This document shows positions 1 through 8,096 of a DNA stretch of 64,000 bases, in pieces. Source of the stretch: Clostridium_AM sp900759715 (GTDB lineage: Bacteria; Bacillota; Clostridia; Clostridiales; Clostridiaceae); the NCBI GenBank assembly GCA_900759715.1, contig CAAEXF010000135.1, forward strand, positions 12,008 to 76,007, written 5' to 3'. The position numbers and the translations under genes are program-made. The notes beneath the pieces were generated by a model. That model made no database searches, was not told the origin of the DNA, and saw nothing but the letters and a program-made list of their open reading frames with translations. Positions within the stretch are counted from its first letter, which is position 1; each line of letters opens with the position of its first letter.

Positions 1-300
1 CCATCTAAACAACAAAATACGCCAGATATTGATGGATATTATTTTGAAGGAAAAGACGGTAGTCAAATGGCATTTTGGACATATTATTCTGATAGAGAAT
101 CAAAAGAACAAACACATGAATTTGATGAATATACTGTTTGTGTTGCTGGACAATATACAGAAATATTTGATGGTATAGAACATGTTTTAAATCCTGGTGA
201 TGAACTTTTAGTGCCTAAGGGAACACCACATCATGGTAGATGTATTGCAGGTACTAGGACAATTCATGCGTTTGGTGGAAAAAGAATTCAGAATGATTGA
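1..300 (+). CDS. Cupin-domain protein, 5' partial
   Basis: The reading frame is already open at base 1, so the first Met (base 67) is internal and the gene begins outside the window. The visible 99 residues are a single small cupin barrel. They contain a HEFDEYTVCVAG stretch, a conserved LNPGDELLVPKGTPHHG turn (the second cupin motif, with PxGxxH), and a short C-terminal strand. Small cupins bind a metal or small ligand, and nothing here fixes the substrate. The stop is followed at once by a perfect inverted repeat. The gene is the first of several unrelated single-gene units in the same orientation. Confidence 0.75.
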   Translation, partial: PSKQQNTPDIDGYYFEGKDGSQMAFWTYYSDRESKEQTHEFDEYTVCVAGQYTEIFDGIEHVLNPGDELLVPKGTPHHGRCIAGTRTIHAFGGKRIQND

Positions 301-301
301 G

Positions 302-321
302 AGACAAATTCCAATTTGTCT
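302..321. repeat. Inverted repeat carrying the shared AAATTCCAATTTG motif
   Basis: AGACAAATT and AATTTGTCT form a perfect 9-bp stem around CC, immediately after the cupin stop codon. The central 13-mer AAATTCCAATTTG recurs exactly at 1994-2006 and 4093-4105, each time at a stop codon. The bases after it (CTGA-TGAA-AAAAT) are also shared with the copy at 1994. No T-tract follows, so it is not an ordinary terminator. Confidence 0.6.
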
Positions 322-414
322 GATTGAATAAAATACGCACTATAATCAGTTAGAAGGTTACTTAATTATTATATTAAATCAATATACTCAAATATTTAAT
401 GAGGAGGGAAAAGC

Positions 415-963
415 ATGATTACCTTCAATCAATTTCCTATCATAGAGACGAAAAACTTATTATTAAGGAGAATTACAGGTGATGATACTTATGACATTTT
501 TGAATTAAGAAAAGACCACAGAATGAATGAATACACTGATACAAGGCTGGATGAAAGCCAAGAAGAAACAAAGTCATATATTGATAAAATGAATAAAGGT
601 ATTGATGAAGGCAAATGGATTGTTTGGGCAATTGAACATAGACAGTCAAAAAAAGTGATTGGCTCGATTAGCATTTGGAACATTAACTTGGAACAAAAAA
701 GTGCCGAACTTGGTTATGGAATTGCTCCTGGCTATCAAAATAAAGGCTTAATGAAGGAAGCATTATTAAGTGTAGTAGATTATGGCTTTAATGTTATGAA
801 TTTAAGTGCATTGGAAGCATATACAGAAGAAAAAAATATTAAGTCTATTAAACTTTTAGAAAGGTGCAAATTTATCGAAGTAAATAGAGTTGATGATGAA
901 GGATACTACAGCGACCGAATTTATCATATGGTTGTATATAGACTGGAAAAAATTAATCAATAG
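415..963 (+). CDS. GNAT family N-acetyltransferase (RimJ/RimL type)
   Basis: The protein has 182 residues. It opens with the IIETKNLLLRRITGDD stretch typical of RimJ/RimL-like GNATs. The acetyl-CoA pyrophosphate loop is near residues 105-115 (GYGIAPGYQNKGLMKEAL). A C-terminal SIKLLERCKF helix-strand and a tyrosine-rich end follow. The family transfers acetyl from acetyl-CoA to an amine: a protein N-terminus, an antibiotic or a polyamine. The substrate is not predictable here. The start at 415 has a GAGGAGGG site 7 bp upstream. It stands alone between accessory genes and looks like an acquired unit. Confidence 0.85.
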   Translation: MITFNQFPIIETKNLLLRRITGDDTYDIFELRKDHRMNEYTDTRLDESQEETKSYIDKMNKGIDEGKWIVWAIEHRQSKKVIGSISIWNINLEQKSAELGYGIAPGYQNKGLMKEALLSVVDYGFNVMNLSALEAYTEEKNIKSIKLLERCKFIEVNRVDDEGYYSDRIYHMVVYRLEKINQ

Positions 964-1017
964 TACGCATTCTTCTTAAATTATGAAGCTGCAAATTAAT
1001 TTATTGAGGGGATAACA

Positions 1018-1264
1018 ATGAAAGTAAAACAAGTTTTAAATCGTTTTTATGTACATAATATTGATAGATCAATAGAATTTTATGAAAAAGTATTAAATGA
1101 AAAATGCAAATTGAGATTTAAGTATTCTCAAATAAATTTAGAGTTAGCACAAGTTGGAAACATTTTGATTATAAGTGGTTCTGATGAAGCATTGAAGCCA
1201 ATTAAAGATACACAAGCAACATTTAGATGGTACTATAGTTGAATATGTTGAACATAAGAATTAA
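1018..1264 (+). pseudogene. VOC (glyoxalase/bleomycin-resistance fold) gene, frameshifted
   Basis: The frame from 1018 gives the N-terminal VOC module (NRFYVHNIDRSIEFYEKVL) but stops after 74 residues with an unrelated TFRWYYS end. Another frame, 1226-1264, reads DGTIVEYVEHKN and then a stop. That is what a VOC domain would carry at its C-terminus, so the frames look broken by an indel near 1223, with part of the middle lost. An intact VOC domain is about 115-130 residues. The start keeps a good GAGGGG site, so the loss looks recent. Confidence 0.65.
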
Positions 1265-1296
1265 TATTAAACATTGCTAAGTTTATAGTCCGTAAA

Positions 1297-1335
1297 TTTC
1301 TTAAAACTGCGGAGTAAAAATTATTTGTAAAATCC
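1297..1335 (+). repeat. Intergenic repeat, copy A (CTGCGGAGTAAAAATT core)
   Basis: TTTCTTAAAACTGCGGAGTA and the bases after it closely match 3230-3267, with one gap and few substitutions. In both places the repeat lies 55-60 bp upstream of a start codon (GNAT at 1393, YdcF-like at 3300). Both copies are followed by an AAATAnTAATTT box. Confidence 0.6.
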
Positions 1336-1392
1336 ATAGACAAATAATAATTTATAGCAGATAGAAAAATAGTAATTTGAAAGGATAATAAT

Positions 1393-1995
1393 ATGAATAT
1401 GGATAATCAAAATACACCAACATTAGAAACAAAACGATTGATATTAAGAAAATTCACTGAAAATGACATAGAAGCCTTATTTGACATCTATAAGGACGAG
1501 GAAGTAAATACCTATCTTCCATGGTTTCCTCTGAAATCATTGAAAGAAGCAAAAATGTTTTTTTATGAGAAATATATCAAAGCATATAAACTGGATAAAG
1601 GATATAGATACGCTATTTGTTTAAAAACAGATAATGTACCTATTGGTTATGTTAATGTAAGCATTGGTAATAGTCATGATTTAGGATATGGATTAAGGAA
1701 ATCATTTTGGCATAAAGGGATTGTAACAGAAGCGAGTAAAGAGGTTTTAGAGCAGGTAAAAAAAGACGGACTTTTGTATGTTACAGCCACACATGATGTC
1801 AAAAACCCTCGTAGTGGTGGAGTTATGAAACAACTAGGTATGAGTTATAAATATTCTTATGAAGAACAGTGGCAACCTAAAGATATATTAGTAACATTTA
1901 GAATGTATCAATTAAATTTCGATGGACAAGATGACAGAGTATATAAAGAATACTGGGATAATTATGAGGTTCACTTTATAGAAAAAGACGTTTAA
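1393..1995 (+). CDS. GNAT family N-acetyltransferase
   Basis: The protein has 200 residues and starts with TLETKRLILRKFTENDIEAL, the RimJ/RimL-type opening. The acetyl-CoA binding turn is LGYGLRKSFWHKGIVTEASK at about 95-114. It ends with the NPRSGGVMKQLGM helix and a long basic and aromatic C-terminal part (about residues 145-200) that occurs in the larger members of this family. A short AAAGGA site precedes the ATG. It is unrelated in operon terms to its neighbours: upstream is repeat copy A, and its stop codon lies inside the shared AAATTCCAATTTG motif. The substrate is unknown. Confidence 0.85.
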   Translation: MNMDNQNTPTLETKRLILRKFTENDIEALFDIYKDEEVNTYLPWFPLKSLKEAKMFFYEKYIKAYKLDKGYRYAICLKTDNVPIGYVNVSIGNSHDLGYGLRKSFWHKGIVTEASKEVLEQVKKDGLLYVTATHDVKNPRSGGVMKQLGMSYKYSYEEQWQPKDILVTFRMYQLNFDGQDDRVYKEYWDNYEVHFIEKDV

Positions 1996-2006
1996 ATTCC
2001 AATTTG
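1994..2006. repeat. Shared AAATTCCAATTTG motif, second copy
   Basis: This is an exact 13-mer match to the motif at 306-318 and 4093-4105. Here it overlaps the TAA stop of the preceding acetyltransferase. The 16 bases that follow resemble those after the first copy. Confidence 0.55.
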
Positions 2007-2078
2007 CCTGACTGAACAAAATGAACATAATGTGTGGTTGAGCTGATGCGTATATTTTATATTATTGTAAAACTAACA

Positions 2079-2112
2079 AGTCCTACACTCTTGATTAAAA
2101 GAATGTAGGACT
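2079..2112 (+). terminator. Stem-loop terminator after the second GNAT
   Basis: AGTCCTACA pairs with TGTAGGACT across a 16-base loop that itself contains a short TCTT/AGA pairing. A TTTATT stretch follows. It closes the unit before the VOC remnant. Confidence 0.6.
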
Positions 2113-2186
2113 ATTTATTGCTGTAGTAAAATTATATTACGAGATACATATTAGTTACTTAATGTTAATTTAAGAAGGCGTAGTAT

Positions 2187-2333
2187 ATGGATTGGAATAT
2201 TAAATCGTTTTATCTTTATGTTATGGATATGGATAGAGAAATTACCTTTTATGAGGATTTATATTAGTGCACATTTGTAAGATATGAAGAAGTAATAAAT
2301 TTTACAATTAGACTTGCACCTTACGTAGAGTAA
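2187..2333 (+). pseudogene. Second VOC-family remnant
   Basis: A frame opening at ATG 2187 reads SFYLYVMDMDREITFYEDLY, the first strand and helix of a VOC/glyoxalase domain, and then meets a TAG at 2265. The same frame continues for 22 residues (TFVRYEEVINFTIRLAP) to another stop. About 70 residues of the normal domain are missing. With the remnant at 1018 this is the second decayed VOC gene within 1.3 kb. Confidence 0.55.
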
Positions 2334-2408
2334 TGATTTACAATTAAAATATACGTCATTGGGATGTATTTAAAAATTATCTATAATATAATAAGGAGAA
2401 CATTAACT

Positions 2409-3188
2409 ATGGTATACACTGAAAAGCAAATCAATATTTACTTACGTAAAATCGAGTACAATAAGAAGATTGGATTAAACGGAAAAACACTTCAACAATT
2501 ACAAATTGCTCATTTAAAAAATATTCCATATGAAAACTTGGATATTTTAAACCAAGTTCCGCTGTCTCTTAACGCAGAAGACTTATTCAAAAAAATGATA
2601 TTAAACCATAGGGGTGGGTATTGCTTTGAACTAAACGGATTATATAGCAATTTGTTAAAAAGCCTTGGATTTAATGTTACAAATTTGGCAGGGCGTTTTG
2701 CGAATGATGGGACTACTATTAAGATGCGAACCCATCGCATACTTAAAGTTACAACGAATGATGGTATCTATATATGTGATGTAGGTGTGAGAAGTGAATC
2801 CCCTAGAATGGCACTTAAATTGATAGATGGGTTAATACAAAATGATGGTGTAAGTGAATATAAATTTGAGCATGATGACTTTTATGGGCATACTCTTTGG
2901 CAGAAGGAGCAAAGTAAAAGTTGGAAAAGAATTTATGGCTTTACAGAAGAGCCTCAACTGGACATTGATTATGTTATGCCTTCTTTCTTCTGTGAAAAAC
3001 ATCCACAATCGCTTTTTACTGGTTATAAAAAGATATCAATTTTTACTGATACATCTAATATTACACTTGTAGGCGACACTTTAAAATTTTATGAAAATGC
3101 AAAAGTAATAAAAAAAGTCGAGTTAAAAAATAAAGAAGAAATTGATGACACACTTGAAAAGTATTTTAGGATAAAAATAAATGATTAG
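2409..3188 (+). CDS. nat: Arylamine N-acetyltransferase
   Basis: The enzyme transfers acetyl from acetyl-CoA to arylamines, hydrazines or related xenobiotics by a ping-pong mechanism on a cysteine. The Cys-His-Asp triad is visible: RGGYCFELNGL (Cys near residue 71), RTHRIL (His) and ICDVGV (Asp). The PYENLDIL segment of the N-terminal helical bundle is also present. The 259-residue length fits bacterial NATs. I start at ATG 2409 because AAGGAG lies 10 bp upstream. A Met 15 codons earlier has no site. It is a single-gene unit in the accessory array and its stop is followed by repeat copy B. Confidence 0.9.
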   Translation: MVYTEKQINIYLRKIEYNKKIGLNGKTLQQLQIAHLKNIPYENLDILNQVPLSLNAEDLFKKMILNHRGGYCFELNGLYSNLLKSLGFNVTNLAGRFANDGTTIKMRTHRILKVTTNDGIYICDVGVRSESPRMALKLIDGLIQNDGVSEYKFEHDDFYGHTLWQKEQSKSWKRIYGFTEEPQLDIDYVMPSFFCEKHPQSLFTGYKKISIFTDTSNITLVGDTLKFYENAKVIKKVELKNKEEIDDTLEKYFRIKIND

Positions 3189-3229
3189 TAAAATTATAGA
3201 ACTAATAGCAGTTTTAATTGAGTCACATT

Positions 3230-3267
3230 TTTCTTAAACTGCGGAGTAAAAATTGTTTATAAAATCC
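3230..3267 (+). repeat. Intergenic repeat, copy B (CTGCGGAGTAAAAATT core)
   Basis: This is the counterpart of 1297-1335. It lies between the arylamine acetyltransferase and the YdcF-like gene and is followed by AAATAGTAATTTT and the GGAGG site. The same AAATAGTAATTT box also precedes the leader peptide at 8479. Confidence 0.6.
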
Positions 3268-3299
3268 GTATGTAAATAGTAATTTTTGTGGAGGAGAAT

Positions 3300-4088
3300 A
3301 TGAAAGATAAAATAGCAAAAAATATTAACACATTGGGTAGATTCTGTGGAAAAAGAGACATATCTGTGTTGACACCAAATGAATTAAAAGTAAAATACGG
3401 TTTGGAACAAGTTGATGTTATGGTTCTTTTTGGTGGAAGTATTTTGACTGGTGGAGATGTTTTGGCAGAAGCAATGAAAAATGGAATTGCCAAGAAATAT
3501 GTCATTGTTGGTGGATCAGGACATACAACAGAAACTTTGCGAGTAAAAATGCATAATGAATTTTCAGAAATTGAAACTAATGAATTGCCAGAAGCAAAGG
3601 TGTTTGCATCATATTTGAAGTACAAATATAATCTTGAACCAGATTTTTTGGAATGTAATTCCACAAATTGTGGCAACAATATAACATACTTATTAGACTT
3701 GTTGAAAGAGAATAATGTATCTTTTAAAAGCATCATCCTTTCTCAGGATGCAACCATGCAACATCGTATGGAGGCAGGACTTCGAAAATATATATCTCAA
3801 GATAATATAGTAATCAATTATGCAGTTTATGATGTAGATGTGGTTGTACGAGATAACGAATTAGCATTTAAACAGGATATCTGGGGAATGTGGAACATGG
3901 AAAGGTACATTACACTATTAATGGGTGAGATTCCACGACTTTCAGATGATGCCGAAGGATATGGACCAAATGGTAAAAATTACATTGCGCATGTAGAAGT
4001 ACCAATTGAGGTTAGTAATGCGTTTATGGAATTAAAGAAAGTGTATGGCTCTTTCATTCGTGAAGCAAATCCACTTTATGCATCATAA
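3300..4088 (+). CDS. YdcF-like (DUF218) protein
   Basis: The protein has 262 residues, close to E. coli YdcF (266). The Rossmann-like DUF218 core is visible: VDVMVLFGGSILTGGDVLAEA (about 37-57), KYVIVGGSGHTTETLR (about 66-81), then an acidic SxNxGxN-type stretch (STNCGNNITYLLDLL) and SIILSQDATMQHRMEAGLRKY. YdcF binds S-adenosylmethionine in structural work on the E. coli protein, but its reaction is unknown. The start at 3300 is chosen because the GGAGGAG site lies just upstream. The Met at 3288 would put the site inside the gene. Confidence 0.8.
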   Translation: MKDKIAKNINTLGRFCGKRDISVLTPNELKVKYGLEQVDVMVLFGGSILTGGDVLAEAMKNGIAKKYVIVGGSGHTTETLRVKMHNEFSEIETNELPEAKVFASYLKYKYNLEPDFLECNSTNCGNNITYLLDLLKENNVSFKSIILSQDATMQHRMEAGLRKYISQDNIVINYAVYDVDVVVRDNELAFKQDIWGMWNMERYITLLMGEIPRLSDDAEGYGPNGKNYIAHVEVPIEVSNAFMELKKVYGSFIREANPLYAS

Positions 4089-4092
4089 CGAT

Positions 4093-4169
4093 AAATTCCA
4101 ATTTGCAACAACTTCCTATTATATCTATTATGGAATAAGTGGGGAATACAGGAGGCTGTTGCAAATAGG
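4093..4169 (+). repeat. Third AAATTCCAATTTG motif and long imperfect palindrome
   Basis: The 13-mer at 4093-4105 lies 5 bp after the YdcF-like stop codon. It overlaps a long palindrome: ATTTGCAACA (4101-4110) pairs perfectly with TGTTGCAAAT (4157-4166), and the pairing extends inward with G-U pairs to about 15 bp. The loop is about 35 bases. No T-tract follows. Confidence 0.5.
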
Positions 4170-4171
4170 GG

Positions 4172-4423
4172 TCAACTGAACATGAAAGCCATTTGTTTTA
4201 TGATGCTGTTAAAGGTTATGAAAAAATGGGTGAAGGCAACGAAAGGTGTGATCGTTGTTTTGAACTTAGATTAGATAAAGCTGCTCAATATGCTAAAGTA
4301 AATGGGTTTGATTATTTTACAACCACACTGACAATAAGTCCTATGAAAAATGCTGAAACAATAAATAAGATTGGATTAGAATTAGAGAATAAGAATAATA
4401 TTAAATTTCTTAATTCTGATTGA
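4172..4423 (+). pseudogene. queH: queH (epoxyqueuosine reductase QueH, DUF208) internal fragment
   Basis: The fragment reads YDAVKGYEKMGEGNERCDRC, then FELRLDKAAQYAKVNGFDYF and TTTLTISPMKNAETINKIG. This is the middle of QueH, an iron-sulfur enzyme for the last step of queuosine synthesis. The N-terminal part with the first cysteine pair is absent: a stop at 4166 and unrelated sequence lie upstream. The frame ends after KFLNSD, where the family continues with roughly 60-70 more residues and its last cysteines. No ribosome binding site precedes it, so it is a dead fragment. Confidence 0.8.
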
Positions 4424-4524
4424 TAGGACAATGTTACCACTAATACCATGTCTTGATAAAGGAGAGAAAATATTTAAGATAGAAACAAAGTACTTAAATA
4501 TTACTTAATTATAAAGTGCTTATA

Positions 4525-4563
4525 AAAAATAAAGAAAGAGAGTCTCCAATTTATGAAGACTCT
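4525..4563 (-). terminator. Terminator of nrdAB
   Basis: On the minus strand AGAGTC pairs with GACTCT across a 13-base loop. It is followed by a pyrimidine-rich stretch ending in a long U-tract (the A-rich run 4525-4537 on the plus strand). It begins eight bases past the nrdB stop. Confidence 0.7.
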
Positions 4564-4570
4564 GCTTGAA

Positions 4571-5599
4571 TTAATCAAGATCATCAAAATCAAAGGCTGC
4601 GGATTTGGTGTAATTAGTTACCTTCGCTTCAAAAAAGTCCGTCTTAGTGTTGTTAAGCCTAGAGAAACTATCAATCCATTCCATGGGGTGCTCAGAAACT
4701 TCAGGATATAGAGGCTCTAGGCCTATTGCTGTAAGTCTAAGATTTGAAATATATTTAATATATCTATCTATTAATTCATTATTAAGTCCTAAAATTTGGT
4801 TATTAGTAACATATTGTCCCCATTGTATTTCATGCTCTACTGCTGTCTGCATCATATTTCGGAACTCTACATCTAATTTGTTTGTAAAGAGATGAGGGTT
4901 TTCTTTTTTAAGTTCTTTAATAATATTCTGAAAAAGTACAAGATGAGTAATTTCATCTCGATTTATATACTTAAAAATTGTGCTGGTAGCTGTCATTTTT
5001 CCTTGCCTTGCTAAGGTGTAGAAAAAGCTAAATCCTGAGTAAAAGTATATTCCTTCCAGTATATAGTTTGCCATTAAAACTCGTAAGAAATTATCAGTTT
5101 CTGGTTCCTTATTAAATTTTTCATATATTCCTGCTATAAATTTATTTCTTTTAAGAAGATTTTCATCTTTTCTCCACTCATCATATATTTTATCTCTAGT
5201 AATTGGATTAGTAACAGTATCAAGAATATAGGAGTAACTTTGCGCATGTATTTCTTCTTGAAAAGTTTGAATATTTAATAGAGAAGAAACTTCAGCAGCG
5301 GTTATATATCTAGATATATTTGGTAAATTCTCACTTTGTATTGAATCAAGAAAGTTTAAGAAAGAAATAATCTTATCAAAGGCATTTCTTTCTCCATCTG
5401 TTAAGTAAGAAAACTGCTTTACATCTTCATTAAGGGATATTTCTTCAGGTATCCAGAAGTTGTTAAGCATTGTTCTATAAAAATCGTTGGCCCAGCTGTA
5501 TTTTATTCTATTCCATTCTCTTAAATTTGTGGTGTTTCCGTTTATCATAGATTCTGTTCCACGTTGACCGTTCTCATTAAATATCATTTTTTTAATCAT
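4571..5599 (-). CDS. nrdB: Class I ribonucleotide reductase, beta subunit
   Basis: This 342-residue ferritin-like protein generates the radical used by NrdA to reduce ribonucleotides to deoxyribonucleotides. The metal site is visible: Asp in FLDSIQSENL, Glu and His in QEEIHAQSY, and later Glu in YILEGIYFYSGF and DEITHL. The radical tyrosine is at the expected place, four residues after the metal-ligand His (HAQSY). The C-terminus ends FDFDDLD, an acidic tail that docks on NrdA. A strong AGGGGAGGA site precedes the start. It follows nrdA by 83 bp in one transcription unit. No nrdI or nrdH is adjacent, which argues for a class Ia-like rather than Ib system. Confidence 0.95.
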   Translation of the reverse strand: MIKKMIFNENGQRGTESMINGNTTNLREWNRIKYSWANDFYRTMLNNFWIPEEISLNEDVKQFSYLTDGERNAFDKIISFLNFLDSIQSENLPNISRYITAAEVSSLLNIQTFQEEIHAQSYSYILDTVTNPITRDKIYDEWRKDENLLKRNKFIAGIYEKFNKEPETDNFLRVLMANYILEGIYFYSGFSFFYTLARQGKMTATSTIFKYINRDEITHLVLFQNIIKELKKENPHLFTNKLDVEFRNMMQTAVEHEIQWGQYVTNNQILGLNNELIDRYIKYISNLRLTAIGLEPLYPEVSEHPMEWIDSFSRLNNTKTDFFEAKVTNYTKSAAFDFDDLD

Positions 5600-5682
5600 G
5601 TGATTAATCCTCCCCTTTGAGAGATATTATTTTATTATTAAAAGGCATTTCAAAATTTTTTAATTTATTTAACTCTGTTATA

Positions 5683-7974
5683 TTAACTTGAGCAGCTTGT
5701 GCATTCATCCATTTCTAAAGATTTATTTCTTACATAATAGATAGTCTTAAGGCCTTGCTTCCAAGCTTCTACATACATATTTAGTATTTCTTTCGCTTTT
5801 ATATCCGGAGTTATATATAAATTAAAGGCTTGTGCTTGATCTATATGTTTTTGTCTAGTAGCACAGGCTTTAATGCTCCATAATTGATCAATAGTATGAG
5901 CTTCTTTATAGAACCAAAAATTATCATCATTCAAATCTGGGGCAGTTTTTGGTGTAAAGCTTCCTTTCTTTTCTTCAATAAAAAACTTTTTAAATACAGG
6001 GTCTATACCTGCCGTTGTATTGGCTATATTGGAAGTGCTGCCTGTAGGAGCAATGGCAGTAATATAGCCATTTCGTATACCATAAGTTTGGATATCCTTC
6101 TTCAAATCATTCCATCTATCGGAATTATAGCCTCTTCTTTCAAAATATTTTCCTGTTTGCCATTCTGAGCCTTCAAAGGCAGGGTAGGAACCTTTTTCTT
6201 TTGCCAATTCCATAGAAGCTTTTATCGCAATATAGGATAATTCTTCAAAGATTTCATCTGCCGCTTTTAAATGTTCTTCACTTTCCCATCTTATTTGACT
6301 GTTGGCAAGAAGATGATGATAGCCGCTTGCTCCGAGTCCAATAGCTCTATATTTGTCACTAGTAACTCTAGATTCTTTTACCGGTAGCTTATTAAGGGAT
6401 ATAACATTATCCAGCATTCTTATTTGAAGAGGAATGCAGTCTTTAAACTCCTCTTTTTTAACTTTGCTTAAATTTATTGAATTGAGATTACAGGTTACCA
6501 TATCTCCAGCCTTAATTCTCTGAACAACTTCTGGATATCCATTTTCATGAATTACTTCTTCTTGGATTAATTCACTCTCACTCATATTCTGAGCTATTTC
6601 ATGGCATAAATTTGATGAATATATCATACCAGCATGCTTATTTGGGTTAGCTTTATTTACGGTATCCCTAAAGAAAATAAAAGGCGTTCCTGTCTCCACT
6701 GCACTTTTCATTACTTTTTTCATAATATCAAGAGCTGGAACGGTATCTCTGGGGATTAATGGATTGTTTTCACATTCCAAATATTTCTTTGTAAAATCCT
6801 TATTATCTTCATCATCGAAATAATCTTCTATTTTATAGCCCATTAACTTTTCCACCATATATGGATCAAATAGAGACCAGTTTTCTCTTTTTTCTAATCT
6901 TTCCATAAACAAATCTGGAATGCTTACGGCAGGAAAGATGTCATGAGCTTTTCTTCTATCATCTCCATTATTAGTTTTAAGATCAAGAAAATCAAAAATA
7001 TCTTTATGCCATATATCTAAAGTTACAGCTGCACCGCCTTTTCTTTTTCCAAGCTGATCAACAGCTACTGCCGTATCATTATATAATCTTATCCAAGGTA
7101 TTACACCGCCGGAAGCGTTTTTATGACCTCTTATTTCACTATTTAAAGCTCTTATTTTTCCTACATAAATACCTAAGGCTCCACCATGCTTTGAAACCTG
7201 TGCAAATTTTTGATTTACATCATATATTGACCATAAATTATCACCTACAACAGATATAAAACAGCTGCTTAGCTGATAAAAAGGTGTTCCTGCATTTCCT
7301 AAAGTAGGAGTTGCAACAGTAACTTTTAGTTCACTTAAAATATCGTAAAACTTTTTAGCATAAAAAACTTTTTTGTTTCCTTCAGGTATAGCTAAATGCA
7401 TAGCGATAGTCATAAAACGCTCTTGAGGAAGTTCTAATATTTCTCCATTTTTTCCTTTAATTAAATATCTATCATTTAATAATTTTAAACCCTCGTAATT
7501 GAAAAGATTGTCTCTTTCTGGAACTATGTAATTTCCTAATTCTTTTATTTCATCCTGTGTATAATTTTCTGTTATGTAACTGCCACATAGATTGTTTGTT
7601 ACCATGTCTTTTACTAGTTCATAATAATCACCATAGCCAAAATGATTATAGCCTCTGTTGATTTTAGCTTCTTTATATAAATCAAAGCACAAGAGCCTAG
7701 CAGCAACATATTGCCAATTGACATTAGTTTTCTTAATGCTCATTCCACTAGAGTTTTTACTTGTTTGAATAACTTTTTCAATAGCTGTTTGAATAAGAGT
7801 TTTTTGGATTTCCTTTGTTGTCATACCATCTCTAAATTGTATTTTTGAATCTAATTCAAGTTCGAGAGGGTCGCAGCCATCAAGTCCCTCACAAGCCAGC
7901 ATAATCATTTTTTTTGTTTTTTCTACTTTAAGAGTTTCGAAGTTTCCGTTTCTCTTTTTAATTTTAATGTTCAT
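5683..7974 (-). CDS. nrdA: Class I ribonucleotide reductase, alpha subunit
   Basis: The 763-residue catalytic subunit reduces nucleoside diphosphates at the 2' carbon. An N-terminal ATP-cone (about residues 1-90, beginning IKIKKRNGNFETLKVEK) should give dATP feedback control. The active-site cysteines are visible in YQLSSCFISV, SNLCHEI and VTCNLNSINL. The radical-transfer tyrosine pair is in LKTIYYVRN. The C-terminal ECTSCSS tail is the thioredoxin-reducible CxxC. The length and all catalytic residues fit an active enzyme. It heads the nrdAB operon. Upstream is a tandem NrdR operator. Confidence 0.95.
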   Translation of the reverse strand: MNIKIKKRNGNFETLKVEKTKKMIMLACEGLDGCDPLELELDSKIQFRDGMTTKEIQKTLIQTAIEKVIQTSKNSSGMSIKKTNVNWQYVAARLLCFDLYKEAKINRGYNHFGYGDYYELVKDMVTNNLCGSYITENYTQDEIKELGNYIVPERDNLFNYEGLKLLNDRYLIKGKNGEILELPQERFMTIAMHLAIPEGNKKVFYAKKFYDILSELKVTVATPTLGNAGTPFYQLSSCFISVVGDNLWSIYDVNQKFAQVSKHGGALGIYVGKIRALNSEIRGHKNASGGVIPWIRLYNDTAVAVDQLGKRKGGAAVTLDIWHKDIFDFLDLKTNNGDDRRKAHDIFPAVSIPDLFMERLEKRENWSLFDPYMVEKLMGYKIEDYFDDEDNKDFTKKYLECENNPLIPRDTVPALDIMKKVMKSAVETGTPFIFFRDTVNKANPNKHAGMIYSSNLCHEIAQNMSESELIQEEVIHENGYPEVVQRIKAGDMVTCNLNSINLSKVKKEEFKDCIPLQIRMLDNVISLNKLPVKESRVTSDKYRAIGLGASGYHHLLANSQIRWESEEHLKAADEIFEELSYIAIKASMELAKEKGSYPAFEGSEWQTGKYFERRGYNSDRWNDLKKDIQTYGIRNGYITAIAPTGSTSNIANTTAGIDPVFKKFFIEEKKGSFTPKTAPDLNDDNFWFYKEAHTIDQLWSIKACATRQKHIDQAQAFNLYITPDIKAKEILNMYVEAWKQGLKTIYYVRNKSLEMDECTSCSS

Positions 7975-8096
7975 AGCTTAATCCTGCCTTCTTTATGATA
8001 TTAAGAATGTTTATTATAAAATAATAAATTGCTAATTAATTATATTAGATACTAGGTTATAAATCAATTCCATAAAATTAGGATTTATGGTTATAA

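Noticed and set aside
3257..3736. 159-codon minus-strand frame opposite the YdcF-like gene
   Set aside because: The opposite frame has clear DUF218 motifs. This one has none.
302..4169. Canonical integron attC sites
   Set aside because: The repeats lack RYYYAAC/GTTRRRY boxes and no integrase gene is present, so I only propose a cassette-like array.
5884..6168. Plus-strand open frames inside nrdA and nrdB
   Set aside because: They are antisense shadows of well-conserved coding sequence.
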